DNA of 64,000 nucleotides from Litorilituus sp. (GCA_030754235.1 JASMAS010000104.1:40890-104889), one strand, 5' to 3'; shown: positions 43,946-55,079, counted from the first letter of the stretch. Numbers and translations: made by a program. The notes: a model not told the origin generated them from the sequence alone.

Positions 43946-45292
43946 TTATAAAGAGTGCCAAAATACAATGGCAATAGCACTTGGACAAACAAACTTAGTA
44001 TACCAAGGCCATATTTTCCAAAATATACTATGCTCTACGGTGTCATTGCCTTCTTTAATCTCAGTTAACACCGCACTACGATGCCAAATCCAGCCAACAA
44101 AAATACAACATAACATCGCAATAAGCGGCTGGCCGTAAACCGTTGAAATTGAAATAACCATACCAAATAAAGTAGTAAAATTAAAAATGATTAATGTACT
44201 TAACGCTAAAATACCTAAGCCAATTAGGGTTGTTGCGTTTTTACGCTCAAGATTATGACGTTCTACGGCAAAGGATACAGGCCCTTCTAACATAGAAATA
44301 GATGAAGTTAAGGCGGCTATAGACATTAGTATAAAAAAGCCAAAGCCGACAAATAAGCCTATTGCCCCCATACCATTAAATAAACTGGGCAAAACATCAA
44401 ACACTAAATTTGGGCCAGAGATTAAACTGCCGTCATCAGCAAAAATTGCGACGCCTTGAGACTGTGCAACATACATTGAAGGGATGATTAATAAGCCAGC
44501 TAAAAAGGCTATAGAAACATCGATTAACGTGACTTGAGCGCCTAAAGTGACTAAGTTTTCTTTTTTTGAAATGTAAGAGCCATAAATAATCATAACACTG
44601 GTGCCCAGTGACAATGAGAAAAAAGCTTGCCCCAAGGCACTGATCAATAAGTTGGGTTCAAATACTCTTGAAATATCAGGGTTTAAATAAGCTTTAAACC
44701 CCTCTTTAGAGCCATCTAAGGTAAAAACATAAATAATTAACAAGATAAGTAAGCCAATTAACATTGGCATTAAACGCTTAGACCACTTCTCGATGCCTTG
44801 CTCAACACCGCGGCGAATAATAGCTATGGTTAACATCATGAATAAACTAGTAAAGAGTAAATCACGTGACATTGATTGGGTGGTTAACCAAGTAGCAGTA
44901 TCGGTTAACCCTAATAGTTGAGTAACGGGCTCTATAGCAAATGACATCATCCAACCAGCGAGAATGCCATAAAAACTTAAAATGAGTGATGCACAGATAA
45001 TACCGCCAAATCCAACAAGAAATGCAAAACGTTTTTGCCCTAAATTTCGTGACATTTTTTGCATTGAGCTAACAGCGTTAGCTTGACCATAACGACCAAT
45101 TAATAGCTCAGCCATGAAGGCAGGATAAGCCAATGAAAAAGCTAGCACTAAATAGACCAGCACAAATGCCGCACCACCGTTGCTAGCCGTTTGAGTAGGA
45201 AAGCCCCAAATATTTCCTAGACCAACAGCGGAACCTGCTGCTGCTAAAATAAACCCCATGCGCGAGCTAAAGCCGCCTCTTGATACACTCAT
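43946..45292 (-). CDS. Sodium-dependent transporter, NSS (SNF) family
   Basis: A 448-residue symporter with about 11 membrane helices. The N-terminus has the conserved NSS segment GFILAAAGSAVGLGNIWGFP, where the sodium and substrate sites lie in unwound helix 1. It is followed by TQTASNGGAAFVLVYLVLAFSLAYPAFMAE and QAFFSLSLGTSVMIIYGSYI (helix 6 region). NSS transporters move amino acids, amines or taurine with sodium. The substrate is not apparent from sequence or context. The gene is monocistronic and is enclosed by its terminator and the lysS terminator. Confidence 0.9.
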   Translation of the reverse strand: MSVSRGGFSSRMGFILAAAGSAVGLGNIWGFPTQTASNGGAAFVLVYLVLAFSLAYPAFMAELLIGRYGQANAVSSMQKMSRNLGQKRFAFLVGFGGIICASLILSFYGILAGWMMSFAIEPVTQLLGLTDTATWLTTQSMSRDLLFTSLFMMLTIAIIRRGVEQGIEKWSKRLMPMLIGLLILLIIYVFTLDGSKEGFKAYLNPDISRVFEPNLLISALGQAFFSLSLGTSVMIIYGSYISKKENLVTLGAQVTLIDVSIAFLAGLLIIPSMYVAQSQGVAIFADDGSLISGPNLVFDVLPSLFNGMGAIGLFVGFGFFILMSIAALTSSISMLEGPVSFAVERHNLERKNATTLIGLGILALSTLIIFNFTTLFGMVISISTVYGQPLIAMLCCIFVGWIWHRSAVLTEIKEGNDTVEHSIFWKIWPWYTKFVCPSAIAIVFWHSL

Positions 45293-45399
45293 AGCTTAAA
45301 CTCTCTATTGATTATCATTAATATTTCTCATTATTATAATTATACGCAGGCCTTTAATTTACTTAAAAGTTTATGAAAATAATAGAGCTATCGTCGAAA

Positions 45400-45437
45400 A
45401 AATAAAAAGCCCATAGAGGAAGGTCGTATGGGCTTTT
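45400..45437 (-). terminator. Terminator after lysS
   Basis: AAAAGCCCATA (45405-45415) and TATGGGCTTTT (45427-45437) form an 11-bp stem followed on the minus strand by a T-rich tail. It ends the recJ-prfB-lysS cluster. Confidence 0.85.
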
Positions 45438-45466
45438 GGTTAATTGAGTTTACAGTGAATGTAAAC

Positions 45467-47023
45467 TTATTCTGCTTCTGGGCGCATATGCGGGAATAAA
45501 ATAACATCTTTAATGGTAGGCGAGTCAGTAAATAGCATAACTAATCTATCAATACCAATGCCTTCACCTGCTGTTGGTGGTAAACCATGTTCAAGCGCGC
45601 GAATATAGTCATCATCAAAATGCATAGCTTCATCATCGCCAGCATCTTTTTCTTCTACTTGTTTTTTAAAGCGTGCAGCTTGATCTTCAGCGTCATTAAG
45701 TTCAGAGAAGCCATTGGCTAATTCACGACCGCCAACAAAGAACTCAAACCGATCTGTTATAAACGGGTTATTATCATTACGACGTGCCAGTGGCGAAACT
45801 TCCCACGGATATTCAGTAATAAAGGTTGGTTGGTCTAATAAGTGCTCTGCCACTTCTTCAAAAATTTCACAAATATATTTACCTGGCCCCCACACTTTAG
45901 CAGCATCACCTTCTTTAACGCCTACTTGTTTGGCAATTGATTTAATTGCTTCAAAGTTATTTTCAGGATCACGTAATGGTGCTTCATCTATGTGTGGTGC
46001 ATATTTTAAAATAGCATCAACCATAGATAAACGAACAAACGATTGACCAAAGTCATAGTGTTTTTCTTCAACAACTTCACCATCAGCATTTTTAACGGTG
46101 TTACGAACCATGGTTGTACCTAAAACGTCTTGAGCAATGGTACGTAACATAGCTTCAGTTAAGTTCATCAAATCTTCATAATTAGCATAGGCTTGGTAGA
46201 ATTCAATCATGGTGAATTCTGGATTATGGCGAGTAGATAAACCTTCATTACGGAAGTTACGGTTAATTTCAAATACGCGTTCAAAGCCACCAACGACTAG
46301 ACGCTTTAAGTAAAGCTCTGGCGCAATACGTAGATACATATCAATATCTAAAGCATTATGATACGTTTGAAATGGCTTGGCTGTTGCTCCACCAGGGATC
46401 ACTTGTAACATAGGTGTTTCAACTTCAACAAAGTCACGTGACGTTAAGAAGTTACGAATACCGTTAACTATTTGAGAGCGCATTTTAAAAGTTTTACGCG
46501 TTTGTTCATTGGTGATCAAATCTACATACCGTTGACGATACTTGGTTTCTTGATCAGATAAACCATGAAACTTTTCCGGTAATGGGCGAAGTGATTTTGT
46601 TAACAACTGATATTCAGCCATATTGACATATAAATCACCTTTACCCGATTTATGCAATGTGCCCGTTACCCCAATAATGTCACCAATATCTAAAACTCCC
46701 CAACGCGCTTTAATCTCTTTTTGTACATCTTTTGCAGCATAAGCTTGAATGCGACCCGTCATGTCTTGCAAAACTAAAAAGGGCCCACGTTTTGCCATAA
46801 CACGACCTGCAATGCTGTATGTTGCCGTTTCGTCTTCTAAGGTTTCTTTATCTTTTTCACCATGAACGTCTTGAAGGTCTGCCGCATAATCTTTACGGAC
46901 AAAATCATTTGGGTGACCATTAGCGGCGCAGTTTTCACGAATTTTTTCTAACTTACCACGACGCTCAGCAATGAGTTTATTTTCATCTTGTGCTGCTTGT
47001 GTCTGTTGAACTTTATCAGTCAT
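45467..47023 (-). CDS. lysS: Lysyl-tRNA synthetase (class II)
   Basis: A 518-residue class IIb synthetase. The N-terminal OB-fold anticodon domain (about 60-150; [22 protein letters not shown]) is followed by the catalytic core with motif 1 ([17 protein letters not shown]), motif 2 ([22 protein letters not shown]) and motif 3 ([15 protein letters not shown]). The C-terminus, ILFPHMRPE, is the family ending. Length fits (505 in E. coli). It lies 28 bases downstream of prfB, the classic prfB-lysS order, and probably shares its transcript. Confidence 0.98.
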   Translation of the reverse strand: MTDKVQQTQAAQDENKLIAERRGKLEKIRENCAANGHPNDFVRKDYAADLQDVHGEKDKETLEDETATYSIAGRVMAKRGPFLVLQDMTGRIQAYAAKDVQKEIKARWGVLDIGDIIGVTGTLHKSGKGDLYVNMAEYQLLTKSLRPLPEKFHGLSDQETKYRQRYVDLITNEQTRKTFKMRSQIVNGIRNFLTSRDFVEVETPMLQVIPGGATAKPFQTYHNALDIDMYLRIAPELYLKRLVVGGFERVFEINRNFRNEGLSTRHNPEFTMIEFYQAYANYEDLMNLTEAMLRTIAQDVLGTTMVRNTVKNADGEVVEEKHYDFGQSFVRLSMVDAILKYAPHIDEAPLRDPENNFEAIKSIAKQVGVKEGDAAKVWGPGKYICEIFEEVAEHLLDQPTFITEYPWEVSPLARRNDNNPFITDRFEFFVGGRELANGFSELNDAEDQAARFKKQVEEKDAGDDEAMHFDDDYIRALEHGLPPTAGEGIGIDRLVMLFTDSPTIKDVILFPHMRPEAE

Positions 47024-47051
47024 GACTGTTTTTACCTTACTGTTAACTTTT

Positions 47052-48150
47052 CTATAAACCAGATTTCAAGCTGGCTTCAATAAATTTATCTAAATCACCG
47101 TCTAGAACGGCTTGGGTATTGCGATTCTCAACACCCGTTCTTAAGTCTTTTATACGGCTGTCATCAAGTACGTAAGATCGTATTTGACTGCCCCAACCAA
47201 TATCTGATTTACCATCTTCCAAATTTTGTTTGTCTTGATTTTGTTTTTGGATTTCTAATTCAAACAACTTCGCTTTCAGCATTTTCATCGCACTAGCACG
47301 ATTTTTATGCTGTGATCTATCACTTTGACACTGCACCACAACCCCAGTAGGTTCGTGAGTAATACGAATTGCCGAGTCAGTTTTATTAACATGTTGACCA
47401 CCTGCGCCCGAAGCACGAAAAGTGTCAGTACGTAAGTCGGCAGGGTTAATATCAATGTCAATATTGTCATCTATTTCGGGATAGATAAATGCAGAGGCAA
47501 ATGAGGTGTGACGCCTTCCCGATGAATCAAAGGGTGATTTACGTACTAAACGATGAACACCTGTTTCTGTACGCAACCAGCCATAAGCATATTCGCCTGT
47601 GTATTTAATGGTGCAACCTTTAATACCAGCAACATCGCCATCAGTAACTTCAACAACCTCTGTTTTAAAACCATGTGCCTCACCCCAGCGTAAATACATA
47701 CGCATAAGCATTTCGGCCCAATCTTGTGCTTCAGTGCCGCCTGAACCAGACTGAATATCTAAGTAGCAGTTATTGCTATCTTGTTCACCAGAAAACATAC
47801 GGCGAAACTCTAACTTAACTAATAATGCATCTAATGAGTCAGCTTCGGTTTGTGCTTCATCAAAGGTGTCTTGATCCTTTTCTTCAAGGGCAAGCTCGAT
47901 TAAACCTTCAATGTCTTCGCAACCCGTTTCTAATTCAACAATCGTATTAACTACCGCCTCAAGATCACTGCGCTCTTTACCGAGTGCTTGTGCACGTTCT
48001 GGCTCGTTCCAAATTTCTGGTAATTCTAATTCACGGCTCACTTCAACTAAACGCTCAGCTTTAACGTCATAGTCAAAGGTACCCCCTAAGTAGGTCTGCA
48101 CGCTCTCGAATCTCTTTTACTTTATTTAGGATAGGATTTATTTCAAACAT
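47052..48150 (-). CDS. prfB: Peptide chain release factor 2, with programmed +1 frameshift
   Basis: Encodes RF2 of 365 residues in two frames. Frame 1 starts with ATG at 48148-48150 ([21 protein letters not shown]) and ends with codon 26, TGA, at 48073-48075. A +1 shift on CTT-TGA-C continues as [12 protein letters not shown] to the stop at 47052. The internal Shine-Dalgarno-like AGGGGG is at 48082-48087, three bases before the slippery CTT. This is the RF2 autoregulatory site known from E. coli, even to the codon number. Motifs GAGGQHVNK (GGQ) and SPFDSSG (SPF, stop recognition) are present. A simple ORF call would start wrongly at a GTG at 48101. Confidence 0.97.
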
Positions 48151-48284
48151 AAGCTTCGAACAATAAGCCTCTAAATTGCCGTTGTTATTATTTTTACAGC
48201 TAAAAAATAGTCGGGCATTGTAGCTTAATTACTCGGGCAAATAAATGCTTTTCTTAAGGGGGTGCTCTTTAGTTTGGCGTGAGT

Positions 48285-50039
48285 TTAACTCACTAAAGCA
48301 ATATGTTTGACCATGAGTTGTACACTACGTTTTCCGCGAAATTCATTGATGTCTAATTGATAGGCTAATTGCACTTTTTCAGCGTACGCATTTGGCCATG
48401 CCTTGACGTCGACATTAAAGGCAATAGCATCAAAAACCTGCTCTGCCTTTTGCACCACTAATTTTAGATGTTTTTCACCAACAAGGCGCTGTTGAACTAA
48501 GGTAAAAACATCATCAAATAACGGCTCTGGAAAATTTTGCCCCCAAGGCCCTGCATTTCTCAATTGCTGAGCAAACCCTAAAGTCATAAAGTCGGTAGCT
48601 AGCTCGCCGTCACTAAGCAAAATAGATTGCAAATGCTCTTGTGTTAACCACTGCTTTGCAATCTCATTGAATAATTGGTTAAATTTTTCAAAGTCTTTAG
48701 CTTTTATTGATAAACCTGCCGCCATGGCATGACCACCAAATTTAAGGATCAGCCCTGGCGATTGACTAGCGATATGTTCCAATAAATCACGAATATGTAA
48801 GCCCGAAATAGAGCGCGCTGAGCCTTTTATTTCAGCTTCTTTATCCTGTTTGTCATCATTAGCATTCGCGAAAACAATACAAGGGCGATGAAATTTTTCT
48901 TTTAAGCGACCCGCGACTATACCAATAACACCTTGATGCCAGTCTTGATGATATAAAGCAATAGCACTAGGCAAATTTTCTTTGGCAAAATTGAGTGATG
49001 TAAAAATAGTTTCAGCTTCAACTTGCATGCCTTGCTCTATTTCACGGCGCGTTTTATTTAAATCATCCAAGTCACTTGCCATCGCTCTAGCCGTAGCTAA
49101 ATCAGGGGCAAGTAGGCAATTGATACCGTAAGCCATATCATCTAAACGACCAGCAGCATTAATTCTAGGGCCTAAAGCAAAACCAAAATCACTGGCAACA
49201 AGCTGAGTTTGATCACGTTTAGCAATATCAATTAAAGCTTGAATGCCGGGACGAGTTTGCCCTGCCCTTATACGCTTTAACCCTTGAGCTACTAAAATTC
49301 TGTTATTAGCATCTAATGGTACAACATCGGCAACCGTCCCTAAGGCAACTAAGTCAAGTAGTTGGGCAATATTTGGTTCTACAATAGCTTGTTGACTAAA
49401 ATAATCTCGCTCTCGGCAATATTTTCTTAATGCCAGCATGAGGTAAAATGCCACGCCAACTCCCGCTAATGCCTTGCTTGAAAAAGCACAACCCACTTGA
49501 TTAGGATTGACAATAGCATCGGCATTTGGGGTTATTTCTCCCGGCAAGTGATGATCGGTAACAATCACCTGTAAACCTAAAGACTTTGCCCGTTCTACGC
49601 CTGCAATACAGCTAATTCCATTATCAACTGTAATCAGCAGTTGTGCTTCTTGTTTGGCTGCAATGTCAACAATTTCGGGGGTAAGCCCGTAACCATATTC
49701 AAAACGATTAGGTACAATAAAGCTGTGATGATTACAGCCAAACATCCCTAATGCCGACATCATTAAGGCTGTGCTAGTTGCGCCATCGGCATCAAAGTCA
49801 CCAACAATCACAATAGTAGATTTATTTATTAAAGCCGAAAATATTATTTTGCAGGCAGGCTCTAGCCCTTTTAATGGTGCAGATTGACCATTTACCCCTA
49901 ATAAATTAGCGACTTGATGATCAAGCTCTTGTGCGCAAGTTACACCGCGACTTGCATAGATTTGTTTGATGATATGAGGCAATTCATCAGGTAAATGATC
50001 AACACAAACAGTTTCTCTACGTACAATCGAAGTATGCAT
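48285..50039 (-). CDS. recJ: Single-stranded-DNA exonuclease RecJ
   Basis: A 584-residue 5'-3' exonuclease of the DHH family used in recombination and mismatch repair. It has DFDADGATSTALM (motif I) near residue 80, LLITVDNGI (II), VTDHHLPGEI (III, DHH), ALAGVGVAFYL and later the DHHA1 part with GGHAMAAGLSI. Length matches E. coli RecJ (577). Start ATG at 50039, 9 bases after dsbC on the same strand. The order dsbC-recJ-prfB-lysS is conserved in gammaproteobacteria. Confidence 0.96.
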   Translation of the reverse strand: MHTSIVRRETVCVDHLPDELPHIIKQIYASRGVTCAQELDHQVANLLGVNGQSAPLKGLEPACKIIFSALINKSTIVIVGDFDADGATSTALMMSALGMFGCNHHSFIVPNRFEYGYGLTPEIVDIAAKQEAQLLITVDNGISCIAGVERAKSLGLQVIVTDHHLPGEITPNADAIVNPNQVGCAFSSKALAGVGVAFYLMLALRKYCRERDYFSQQAIVEPNIAQLLDLVALGTVADVVPLDANNRILVAQGLKRIRAGQTRPGIQALIDIAKRDQTQLVASDFGFALGPRINAAGRLDDMAYGINCLLAPDLATARAMASDLDDLNKTRREIEQGMQVEAETIFTSLNFAKENLPSAIALYHQDWHQGVIGIVAGRLKEKFHRPCIVFANANDDKQDKEAEIKGSARSISGLHIRDLLEHIASQSPGLILKFGGHAMAAGLSIKAKDFEKFNQLFNEIAKQWLTQEHLQSILLSDGELATDFMTLGFAQQLRNAGPWGQNFPEPLFDDVFTLVQQRLVGEKHLKLVVQKAEQVFDAIAFNVDVKAWPNAYAEKVQLAYQLDINEFRGKRSVQLMVKHIALVS

Positions 50040-50048
50040 AAAAATAAA

Positions 50049-50852
50049 TTATAAGCTCTTTAATAATTTTTCTAACTGCGCTGGAGGCTGATAGCCCGGA
50101 ACCATCATACCATTAGATAACATCATTGCTGGTGTACCATTTACGCCAACCTGACGACCAAAGTCAAATTGTTCTTCAATAGGATTGTCACAAATTCTAT
50201 TTGTAATATTTTGACTATTTTTAGCACTGGTCATCGCCGTTTTAGGATCGTCGCTACACCACACTGAGCGTAAATCTTTAAAACCTTGTGAGTATTCGCC
50301 ACTTCTATCTCTTATCCCTGACCTAGGGTAAGCTAAATAACGAAAAGTAATGCCTCGAGCATTATAATCAGCCATTTGTTTGTGCATTTTTCGACAGTAA
50401 CCACAGGTAATATCAGTAAAAACGCTCACCACATATTTTTCATCATCCGCTGTAAAGCTAATCATATCGTCTTTAAATTTTTCCATACCTTCAACCCGAA
50501 GTTTAGCTAAACTTTTTTCGGCGATATCCGTAACGTCATTAACTAAACTATAAACTTTACCCTGAATAAAATAATCACCATTGTAACTAGAGTAAAATAA
50601 TCCTTGATTCGTTATCAACAAAGCGATGCCCGGTACAGGAGTTGCTTCTACCTTTTCAACTTCTAAACCTAGCTTGATTCTTATTTTAGCTTTTAACAAC
50701 TGTGCATTTAATTGTGATGGATCGAGGTTTACTGGCTTGTCAGCTGGCACAGGTTTGGTTGCATTTTCAGCAATGGCATTATCATTCATTGATAAATATA
50801 TACCGATTGTCATTAATGCTAACGTTACAATAACAAATGTTTTTTTAAACAT
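50049..50852 (-). CDS. dsbC: Thiol:disulfide interchange protein DsbC
   Basis: A 267-residue periplasmic disulfide isomerase. Signal peptide: MFKKTFVIVTLALMTIGIYLSMNDNAIA. An N-terminal dimerisation domain (about 40-110) is followed by a thioredoxin fold with the active-site CGYC at 150-153. The cis-proline loop is in VGVNGTPAMM. A second cysteine pair (VWCSDD, NRICDN) matches the structural disulfide of DsbC. The start has AGGA in front. In E. coli xerD separates it from fldB; here no gene intervenes. Confidence 0.95.
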   Translation of the reverse strand: MFKKTFVIVTLALMTIGIYLSMNDNAIAENATKPVPADKPVNLDPSQLNAQLLKAKIRIKLGLEVEKVEATPVPGIALLITNQGLFYSSYNGDYFIQGKVYSLVNDVTDIAEKSLAKLRVEGMEKFKDDMISFTADDEKYVVSVFTDITCGYCRKMHKQMADYNARGITFRYLAYPRSGIRDRSGEYSQGFKDLRSVWCSDDPKTAMTSAKNSQNITNRICDNPIEEQFDFGRQVGVNGTPAMMLSNGMMVPGYQPPAQLEKLLKSL

Positions 50853-51037
50853 ACTTCTTCCTAAATAGAGCTTTATTGATGAAAACAGACCGTTTCAGTG
50901 GTAATGATATTACAAAAAATCTAAGGTGATATTAAGCTGAATTGGTACTAAAAGTTGAATTACGTTGAATTGTACTAAATGCCTTTGTTAAAATCGCCAA
51001 CAATTTTATATATCATTTACTTTTTAGGCAAACTCTC

Positions 51038-51553
51038 ATGAAAATCGGCTTATTTTACGGCTCAACCACTTGCTATACCGAGATTGCTGCAGAAAAAATT
51101 CAAGCAACCATTGGCGAAGAGTTAGTTGAATTACATAACATTAAAGACCAAGCATTAAGTCGCTGTGTAGACTATGATTTGATTATTTTTGGTATTTCTA
51201 CATGGGACTATGGGGAACTGCAAGAAGATTGGGAATCATGTTGGCAAGATATAGCGACTCTTGATTTAACCAACAAGGTGGTTGCTATTTATGGCATGGG
51301 TGATCAAATAGGCTATACAGACTGGTTTCAAGATGCTCTTGGTATGTTACATGAACAAGTTTTAGCCCAAAGTGCAACCGTTATTGGGTACTGGTTTAAT
51401 CAAGGTTATGAGTTTTCAGCATCAAAAGCCCTCAACGAAGATAAAACACATTTTGTTGGTTTATCACTTGATGAAGATAATCAATATGAACTCAGTGAAG
51501 ATCGTATTAACCAGTGGAGTGAACAAATTTTAATTGAGTATAGTAACTTATAA
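51038..51553 (+). CDS. fldB: Flavodoxin FldB
   Basis: A 171-residue long-chain flavodoxin that carries low-potential electrons using FMN. The phosphate-binding loop GLFYGSTTCYTE at the N-terminus and GISTWDYGELQEDWESCW (about residues 53-70) match E. coli FldB closely, as does YGMGDQIGYTDWFQDALGMLH. It is divergent from dsbC. The conserved fldB position beside the dsbC-recJ cluster supports the FldB rather than FldA assignment. Confidence 0.95.
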   Translation: MKIGLFYGSTTCYTEIAAEKIQATIGEELVELHNIKDQALSRCVDYDLIIFGISTWDYGELQEDWESCWQDIATLDLTNKVVAIYGMGDQIGYTDWFQDALGMLHEQVLAQSATVIGYWFNQGYEFSASKALNEDKTHFVGLSLDEDNQYELSEDRINQWSEQILIEYSNL

Positions 51554-51658
51554 AAAAACCTATATGACCATCTTGCCAGTTATTTAGTTACTTACGCTAA
51601 TAAAACCACTATAATTACTGACATCTTTGTAAACCCCAAAATTAGTGAACCACCCTTT

Positions 51659-52912
51659 ATGTTTGAGCAATTTGAACTTGACTCTGAATTATTAGCCAGT
51701 ATTAAAAACGTTGGCTTTAGCAAACCCACTTCAATTCAAGAATTAGTGATCCCACAAGCGATGGCAGGAAAAGATATTCTAGCCTCTGCTCCTACAGGTA
51801 CAGGGAAAACAGCAGCATTTTTGTTACCTGTTGCTCAGCACTTATTAGATTACCCGCGAACACAACCGGGTTTTCCACGGGTATTAATTTTAACGCCTAC
51901 CCGTGAACTTGCTATTCAAATTGGTCAAGATAGTGAACAATTAACAGAGCTAACCAAAATAAAAACGGGTGTCATCACTGGCGGTGTTAACTATGGTAGC
52001 CATAATGATATTTTAAATAGCACTACCGACGTACTCGTTGCTACACCAGGGCGCTTATTAGAGTACATAGAAAATGAACAGTTTGATGCACGGGAAATAG
52101 AAATTCTTATTCTTGATGAAGCCGACAGAATGCTGGATATGGGCTTTAGAGAAACCATTAACCGCATTACTGCTGAAGCTCGTTGGCGTAAACAAACCAT
52201 GCTCTTCTCTGCCACCTTAGAAGGCGCAGGGGTTATTCGTTTTGCCCAAGAAGTACTTAACGAGCCTGCATTTTTAGAGTCAAACCCTTCTCGTAAAGAA
52301 AAAGCTAAAATACATCAATGGATGCATCTTAGTGATAGCGCCCCACATAAACTGACTTTATTGGTAAACATATTAAAACAAGCGGATGTTGAGCGTACGG
52401 TAGTATTTGCGAACAAACGCGAAACCGTACAATACTTATCAGGTAAACTCTACGCTGAAGAGCTACCTTGTGTATGGCTTGAAGGAAAAATGCCACAAGA
52501 TAAGCGTAATAAAGCAATAGAGCGCTTTAAAAGTGGCGAAATAAAAATACTGGTGGCAACCGACGTTGCCGCCCGTGGATTAGATATTGATGATATTAGC
52601 CATGTAATAAACTACGATATGCCGCGCAAAGTAGATATTTACATCCATCGCATTGGCCGCACAGGTCGGGCAGGCTTAAAAGGTACGGCCATATCCCTAG
52701 TGGAAGCCCATGACATGGCCGTTATAGGTAAAATTGAGCGTTACCAAGACGAACGTTTACAGCGCAGAGTCATTGATGAGCTTCGCCCTAAACACAAAGA
52801 AGCAAGAGTTGCTAATAAAAAAGCGAAAGTAAAACTAACCACCGGCCAGAAAAAAGCTAAAGCGAAAAAACAAGCCAAGAAAAAAGCTAAAAGAAATAAG
52901 GCTAAAGCATAA
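51659..52912 (+). CDS. srmB: ATP-dependent RNA helicase SrmB
   Basis: A 417-residue DEAD-box helicase that assists assembly of the large ribosomal subunit. All motifs are present: Q motif (GFSKPTSIQ), motif I APTGTGKT, Ia PTRELA, Ib TPGR, DEAD (LILDEADRMLDMGF), SAT, and VI HRIGRTGRAG. SrmB-specific stretches AEARWRKQTMLFSATLEG and GEIKILVATDVAARGLDI match E. coli. The C-terminal tail is lysine-rich (KKAKAKKQAKKKAKRNKAKA-type). It is shorter than E. coli SrmB (444). ATG at 51659 follows a long leader after fldB. Confidence 0.93.
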   Translation: MFEQFELDSELLASIKNVGFSKPTSIQELVIPQAMAGKDILASAPTGTGKTAAFLLPVAQHLLDYPRTQPGFPRVLILTPTRELAIQIGQDSEQLTELTKIKTGVITGGVNYGSHNDILNSTTDVLVATPGRLLEYIENEQFDAREIEILILDEADRMLDMGFRETINRITAEARWRKQTMLFSATLEGAGVIRFAQEVLNEPAFLESNPSRKEKAKIHQWMHLSDSAPHKLTLLVNILKQADVERTVVFANKRETVQYLSGKLYAEELPCVWLEGKMPQDKRNKAIERFKSGEIKILVATDVAARGLDIDDISHVINYDMPRKVDIYIHRIGRTGRAGLKGTAISLVEAHDMAVIGKIERYQDERLQRRVIDELRPKHKEARVANKKAKVKLTTGQKKAKAKKQAKKKAKRNKAKA

Positions 52913-52977
52913 GCCAATATCGTAATAACAAGAAAAAAGTTTGCTTTAATAATCCAATGATAAACCTCATATAAGAC

Positions 52978-53014
52978 TAAAAAATGACTTAACCTTGATA
53001 TTGGTTAAGTCATT
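52978..53014 (-). terminator. Terminator between srmB and yaaA
   Basis: AATGACTTAACC (52983-52994) and GGTTAAGTCATT (53003-53014) form a perfect 12-bp stem with an 8-base loop, followed on the minus strand by six T. It ends yaaA and may also stop srmB. Confidence 0.75.
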
Positions 53015-53101
53015 CAAGCAACTTTGCTAATCAATCCAAAATCCCCGTTAGCGTATTAAAACACAACAGATTATTACTTAATCCATTAAGCTAGTTTTTT
53101 T

Positions 53102-53875
53102 TCACACCTCTTTACGGATAAATACCCAATCATTACCTTGGCTTAAATCGGTACTAAACTGATAACCGGCCAAGTCAAAATTTTTGACTTGCTCTGTCTT
53201 TGTTATTTGGTTTTGAATGATGTAACGAGCCATTAAACCTCGTGCTTTTTTTGCAAAAAAACTGATCATTTTATATTGCCCATTTTTCCAGTCTTTAAAT
53301 TGTGGCGTGATGATTTGTGCAGTGAGTTTTGCCTTTTTCACTGATTTAAAATATTCAGTTGAGGCTAAATTAATTAACACATTATCGCCTTGCTGTACTA
53401 AAGCTTGATTAATTTCATTGGTGACTATATCGCCCCAAAAGTGATACAAATTACACCCGCGACTATTTTCAAGCTTAGTGCCCATTTCTAACCGATAGGC
53501 TTGCATTAAATCTAACGGTTTTAATACCCCATATAAACCAGATAGAATACGAAAATGTTGTTGAGCAAAAGCAAAATCGTCTTTAGAAAATGAATTGGCA
53601 TCTAAGCCGGTGTAAACATCACCATTAAAGGCCAGTATTGCCTGGCGAGCATTTTCAGGGGTAAAAGGTAATGACCACTCACCAAAACGAGCAGCATTCA
53701 AACCAGCTAACTTATCGCTTAATTTCATCAAAGAAGCAATCTGATCAGGCGTCAGCTTTACACACCGCTCAATTAATGCTTCACTGTGTTCAAGCAATGT
53801 TGGTTGGCTATATTCACGCGTAACAGGTGGCGTATCAAAATCTAGTTTTTTAGCGGGGGAAACAACAAGCAACAT
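53102..53875 (-). CDS. yaaA: Peroxide stress protein YaaA
   Basis: A 257-residue DUF328 protein that limits free iron and protects against hydrogen peroxide in E. coli. Aligned blocks are [78 protein letters not shown] and [17 protein letters not shown]. An in-frame ATG at 53890 exists, but the start at 53875 ([13 protein letters not shown]) aligns with E. coli MLILISPAKTLDY and matches its 258-residue length. Neither has a strong ribosome site. The gene is monocistronic. Confidence 0.93.
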   Translation of the reverse strand: MLLVVSPAKKLDFDTPPVTREYSQPTLLEHSEALIERCVKLTPDQIASLMKLSDKLAGLNAARFGEWSLPFTPENARQAILAFNGDVYTGLDANSFSKDDFAFAQQHFRILSGLYGVLKPLDLMQAYRLEMGTKLENSRGCNLYHFWGDIVTNEINQALVQQGDNVLINLASTEYFKSVKKAKLTAQIITPQFKDWKNGQYKMISFFAKKARGLMARYIIQNQITKTEQVKNFDLAGYQFSTDLSQGNDWVFIRKEV

Positions 53876-54116
53876 AAGATATAAACTCATTTGTTAAGGC
53901 AGTATTTTATAACATCACTATATCATAGAGTAAACCTAAAACACTGCACAGCTTAATGACATTGCTGATTTTTCCTACAACATCACAGTATTAATGAAAA
54001 ATCACGAAAATTTATAACAAATTGAAATTTAAAGCGTACATTTAGTACTTTATGTAGTAATATTTCACCAACTAAACGCATTCATTTCTTATTTATGGTA
54101 AATTAAAGGTATTGTC

Positions 54117-55079
54117 ATGACAAATTCTCCTTCTCAACTTGCGCAATTAAAGCAAATGACCACAGTCGTTGCCGACACAGGTGACATAGAAGCCATTTCA
54201 AAATTTCAACCACAAGACGCTACCACTAATCCGTCGTTATTATTAAAGGCGGCGGCTTTACCAAATTATCAACAATTATTAACCGACTCAGTTACTTGGG
54301 CCAAAAACCAATCAAACGATTCTGCACAGCAAGTCATTGATGCTGCAGATAAACTTTCTGTTTTGATTGGATTAGAAATACTAAAAACAGTCCCTGGTCG
54401 TATTTCAACAGAGGTGGATGCACGCTTATCCTTTGACACACAAGCTTCTATTAATAAAGCACACAAATTAATGGCCATGTATAATGAAGCAGGTATTAAT
54501 AATGACCGAATTTTGATTAAACTTGCTTCTACATGGGAAGGGATTAAAGCGGCTGAACAGCTTGAGAAAGAAGGGGTTAATTGTAATCTAACATTATTGT
54601 TTAGTTTTGCTCAAGCCAGAGCTTGTGCTGAAGCAGGCGCTTATCTTATTTCTCCCTTTGTTGGTCGCATTCTTGATTGGTTTAAAAAAGATACTGGGCG
54701 TAATGACTACCCTAGCGATGAAGATCCGGGTGTAGTTTCTGTAACTCGTATTTATAACTACTACAAAACACAAGGCTATAATACTGTAGTGATGGGTGCT
54801 AGCTTTAGAAATATTGGCGAAGTCTTAGCACTAGCGGGTTGTGATAGGTTAACAATCAGTCCTCAATTAATGAATGAGTTATCACAAAATACAGACAAAG
54901 TTGAACTAAAACTACAAGCAAGTGATGTACAAAAAAATGATGAAACGCCATTAACACAGGCTCAATTTCGTTGGCAAATGAATGACGATGCCATGGCAAC
55001 AGAAAAGCTCAGTGAAGGTATTCGCAATTTTGCTATTGACCAGCGTAAACTAGAAAAGCAATTAGCTGAGATGTTATAA
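54117..55079 (+). CDS. tal: Transaldolase
   Basis: A 320-residue TalB-type transaldolase of the pentose phosphate pathway. The Schiff-base lysine is K135 in [26 protein letters not shown] (residues 34-46) and [14 protein letters not shown] are further signatures. Length matches TalB (317). No transketolase or pgi is adjacent. A clear terminator follows. Confidence 0.97.
   Translation: MTNSPSQLAQLKQMTTVVADTGDIEAISKFQPQDATTNPSLLLKAAALPNYQQLLTDSVTWAKNQSNDSAQQVIDAADKLSVLIGLEILKTVPGRISTEVDARLSFDTQASINKAHKLMAMYNEAGINNDRILIKLASTWEGIKAAEQLEKEGVNCNLTLLFSFAQARACAEAGAYLISPFVGRILDWFKKDTGRNDYPSDEDPGVVSVTRIYNYYKTQGYNTVVMGASFRNIGEVLALAGCDRLTISPQLMNELSQNTDKVELKLQASDVQKNDETPLTQAQFRWQMNDDAMATEKLSEGIRNFAIDQRKLEKQLAEML

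Noticed and set aside
48053..48101. A GTG at 48101 as the start of prfB ([13 protein letters not shown]...)
   Set aside because: It lies inside the frameshift region. The true start is 48150, giving the conserved N-terminus and TGA at codon 26.
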